This document shows positions 5,206 through 6,890 of a stretch of 6,890 nt of DNA, one piece after another (the first letter of the stretch is position 1; every line of letters starts with the position of its first letter). The notes below the pieces were generated by a model. The model was not told the DNA's origin. It did no database searches and saw nothing but the letters and a program-made list of their open reading frames with translations. The stretch spans positions 1 through 6,890 of the forward strand of contig CAIKBP010000073.1 of the NCBI GenBank assembly GCA_903825695.1, read 5' to 3'. Origin of the DNA: an uncultured Verrucomicrobiota bacterium (GTDB lineage: Bacteria; Verrucomicrobiota; Verrucomicrobiia; Palsa-1439). A program made the position numbers and the translations under genes.

Positions 5206-6890
5206 TCACGGTATCGGCGAGTCAAAGGTCACGTAGCCGCTCTCGTTGGTCCCCAAGAAGTAGCCCGCGCCCGAACTCTCGATCTGCAAATCCATCCCCT
5301 TGAAGGTGATTGTCTTATTGAGCACCGGATGGGTGAAGCTGCCACTGAATTCGCCCGTTGCCGGTTTGAGTTTCATCTTCAAGTTCGTGGTGCTCGGGTT
5401 CGATACGGCAACATTGCCCGCGGCATCGACAATCCCGGTCTTAACGATACTGCTGGCCAGATTGCCACCGCTCAGAGTTATCACTCGAGTGCCTGCAGGA
5501 CTCGCGCCGGACACGTATTTCTCACCGTACAAGTTCACATTGGTCGTAAATCCATCAGGGAAGAAGGCAGAAGTCAGCATGGCCGGTCTGAACCAATCCA
5601 CCTTCGCTCCGAGCGTGTTAGTGATGGAGAACGTCACCCAGCCAATACACGCGCCTTGGTTCTTGTAGAGTGCCTCGTACAACGGCCACGTGCCGTACTT
5701 GGACAATGGAACGCTGACACTGGTCTTTGTCCCATCACCGAGTATACCGCTCAGTACACCAGCGCCGGTGGTTGAGACAGTCAACCTCCCATAACCGTAT
5801 CCCTGCGGAATGTCCGGACCGTTCACCTCAGGCGGCACCGGCTCAAATACAACTGTGTAACTGCCAGTCAGCGAACATGGATTCGCACGGCTGAACACTG
5901 CCCGGTTGGCAAGCAACTCAGACGTAAACAACACGCCGTTCGAAACCGTTCCCACGATCTGATCGGTGCCATAGACCAGATCCGAATGCAGAACCACCTG
6001 CAACGAATCCAGCCCGCGGCGCGTGACCATGTTTGTCGCGTCGCCCGCTGCATCAAACTGTCCCTTGAACGACGATTTCACGCCGCCCATTGTCAGCTTT
6101 GCGGCGAACGACCCCGTTTTGCTAACTGTGAGCTGTATCGACCCGGAGCTGTCATGTGACGGCGCATTGGTTCGAATGGCCAGACCATTGTATTTACCAA
6201 GCAATGACCCCACCGTTACCGCACCAAAGCCCGTGACCTCATTGGTCGAGACACCGCCGTCGGCTGTGCCAAACGCAACCTTGTTCGTGTACACACCCGC
6301 CGTCACCGGCGCAAACCGCACAACCACGTTAGTTGAACCGTATCCCGGCACGCTGAAGGGCGAGCCGGAGACAATCGAGAACGGGCTTCCACCCGTCACC
6401 ATCGTCGCTGTGCCGCTATTGATAACCGAGCCGCCGGAGTTGCTCACCACAAATATGGTCTGAGCGGTCAGGCCCGTGGTAATCGTGCTAAATGGATGGC
6501 TTGCCGGAGTCACAGAGATGTTGCACGGCCCCACCGTCACGATCGCCACGCTGGAATTGGCTGCTGAACATTGACCGCTTGTTATCACCGCCCGGTAATA
6601 GGTCGTGGCCGTGATCGTCGGCGCGTTGTTCAACGTCGTCGTGGTATTGGCGATGTCATGCACATCGCTCGCAAAGTTATCCGACGAATACTGCCACTTG
6701 GTCACGTTGCCGGTATTGCCCGAAAGGTTGATCGTCGGCGCGCTCCCGGTGCAGATCGGCGAAGCCGCCGGCGCTGCCGTGCCACCCACCGAGGCCGGGT
6801 CCACCGTAACCGATGCGACAGTGGAATCAGACGCTGAACATTGGCCACTGGTGACATGGGCGCGATAATAAGTCGTCACAGTCAGACTGG
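5206..6890 (-). CDS. Large exported Ig-like/HYDIN repeat protein, C-terminal 561 residues (5' end beyond right edge)
   Basis: The frame is open from the right window edge to the TGA at 5206-5208, so the true start, any signal peptide and upstream repeats lie outside. A GTG at 6879 falls inside a repeat and is not a credible start. Counting from that GTG codon as residue 1, residues 2-116 hold two copies of an Ig-like end motif, TTYYRA..TSGQCSA, 90 residues apart. Residues 119-218 form a HYDIN/ASPM-SPD2-type sandwich (CNISVTPAS, then SGSPFSVPGYGSTNVVVRFAPVTAG). Residues of about 225-557 are a C-terminal region with recurring beta units: GSIQLTVSKTGSF, GYGRLTVSTTGAG, LKMKLKPATGEFSGSF, and near the end GYFLGTNESGYVTF. 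Such proteins are typically secreted or cell-surface; adhesion or matrix function is inferred. No LPXTG, PEP-CTERM or C-terminal membrane segment is visible. The protein is rich in Thr, Ser, Gly and Val and has no recognisable catalytic motif. Confidence 0.85.
   Translation of the reverse strand, partial: SLTVTTYYRAHVTSGQCSASDSTVASVTVDPASVGGTAAPAASPICTGSAPTINLSGNTGNVTKWQYSSDNFASDVHDIANTTTTLNNAPTITATTYYRAVITSGQCSAANSSVAIVTVGPCNISVTPASHPFSTITTGLTAQTIFVVSNSGGSVINSGTATMVTGGSPFSIVSGSPFSVPGYGSTNVVVRFAPVTAGVYTNKVAFGTADGGVSTNEVTGFGAVTVGSLLGKYNGLAIRTNAPSHDSSGSIQLTVSKTGSFAAKLTMGGVKSSFKGQFDAAGDATNMVTRRGLDSLQVVLHSDLVYGTDQIVGTVSNGVLFTSELLANRAVFSRANPCSLTGSYTVVFEPVPPEVNGPDIPQGYGYGRLTVSTTGAGVLSGILGDGTKTSVSVPLSKYGTWPLYEALYKNQGACIGWVTFSITNTLGAKVDWFRPAMLTSAFFPDGFTTNVNLYGEKYVSGASPAGTRVITLSGGNLASSIVKTGIVDAAGNVAVSNPSTTNLKMKLKPATGEFSGSFTHPVLNKTITFKGMDLQIESSGAGYFLGTNESGYVTFDSPIP
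6532..6876 (-). repeat. 270-bp tandem repeat encoding Ig-like modules
   Basis: The 75-bp segments at 6802-6876 and 6532-6606 encode near-identical peptides (TTYYRAHVTSGQCSAS... and TTYYRAVITSGQCSAA..., each ending in V-T-V), spaced exactly 270 bp or 90 residues. The DNA is clearly related but diverged at many third positions, so the duplication is not recent. More copies probably lie to the right of the window. The Cys in the SGQC motif and the Cys in PICTGS (residue 43 from the GTG at 6879) could form a disulfide within or between modules. Confidence 0.8.

Overview
The window comes from a bacterium and carries four protein genes, all on the minus strand, so transcription runs from high to low coordinates. 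Two genes are complete and two are cut by the window edges. No tRNA, rRNA, CRISPR array, transposase or integrase was seen. The protein types suggest a Verrucomicrobiota-like lineage (Pedosphaera/Limisphaerales type): a very large exported Ig-like/HYDIN protein with a glycine-rich beta C-terminus, a DNRLRE-plus-collagen surface protein, and a membrane glycosyltransferase with TPR repeats. This taxonomic guess is an inference from protein style and moderate-to-high GC; no marker gene proves it.

Layout in transcription order. (1) At the right edge (5206-6890) is the C-terminal part of a large secreted or surface protein. It has tandem 90-residue Ig-like repeats, one HYDIN/ASPM-type (choice-of-anchor-D) sandwich, and a C-terminal region of about 330 residues with recurring beta motifs. 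A probable intrinsic terminator lies at 5039-5066. (2) After a palindrome-rich spacer with no convincing gene comes yifB/comM (3176-4711), a complete AAA+ Mg-chelatase-like protein. It is best started at an internal GTG, which gives 511 residues. A hairpin with a GAGA loop follows its stop codon. (3) Next is a 651-residue polytopic membrane protein (925-2880) with the TMTC architecture: a GT-C O-mannosyltransferase-like N-terminus with an FDD motif, followed by TPR repeats. (4) At the left edge (1-742) is the N-terminal 247 residues of an exported protein. It has a signal peptide, a DNRLRE-type beta domain, and then a collagen-like Gly-X-Thr tract that runs off the window.

The most interesting idea is functional. 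A TMTC-like glycosyltransferase that acts outside the cytoplasm sits directly upstream, on the same strand, of an exported collagen-like protein in which every third position of the repeat is threonine. A large Thr/Ser-rich beta-sandwich surface protein lies nearby. This could be a surface-protein O-glycosylation locus made of enzyme plus substrate. That is a hypothesis from domain identity and adjacency only. yifB is a housekeeping/DNA-processing gene and probably unrelated to it.
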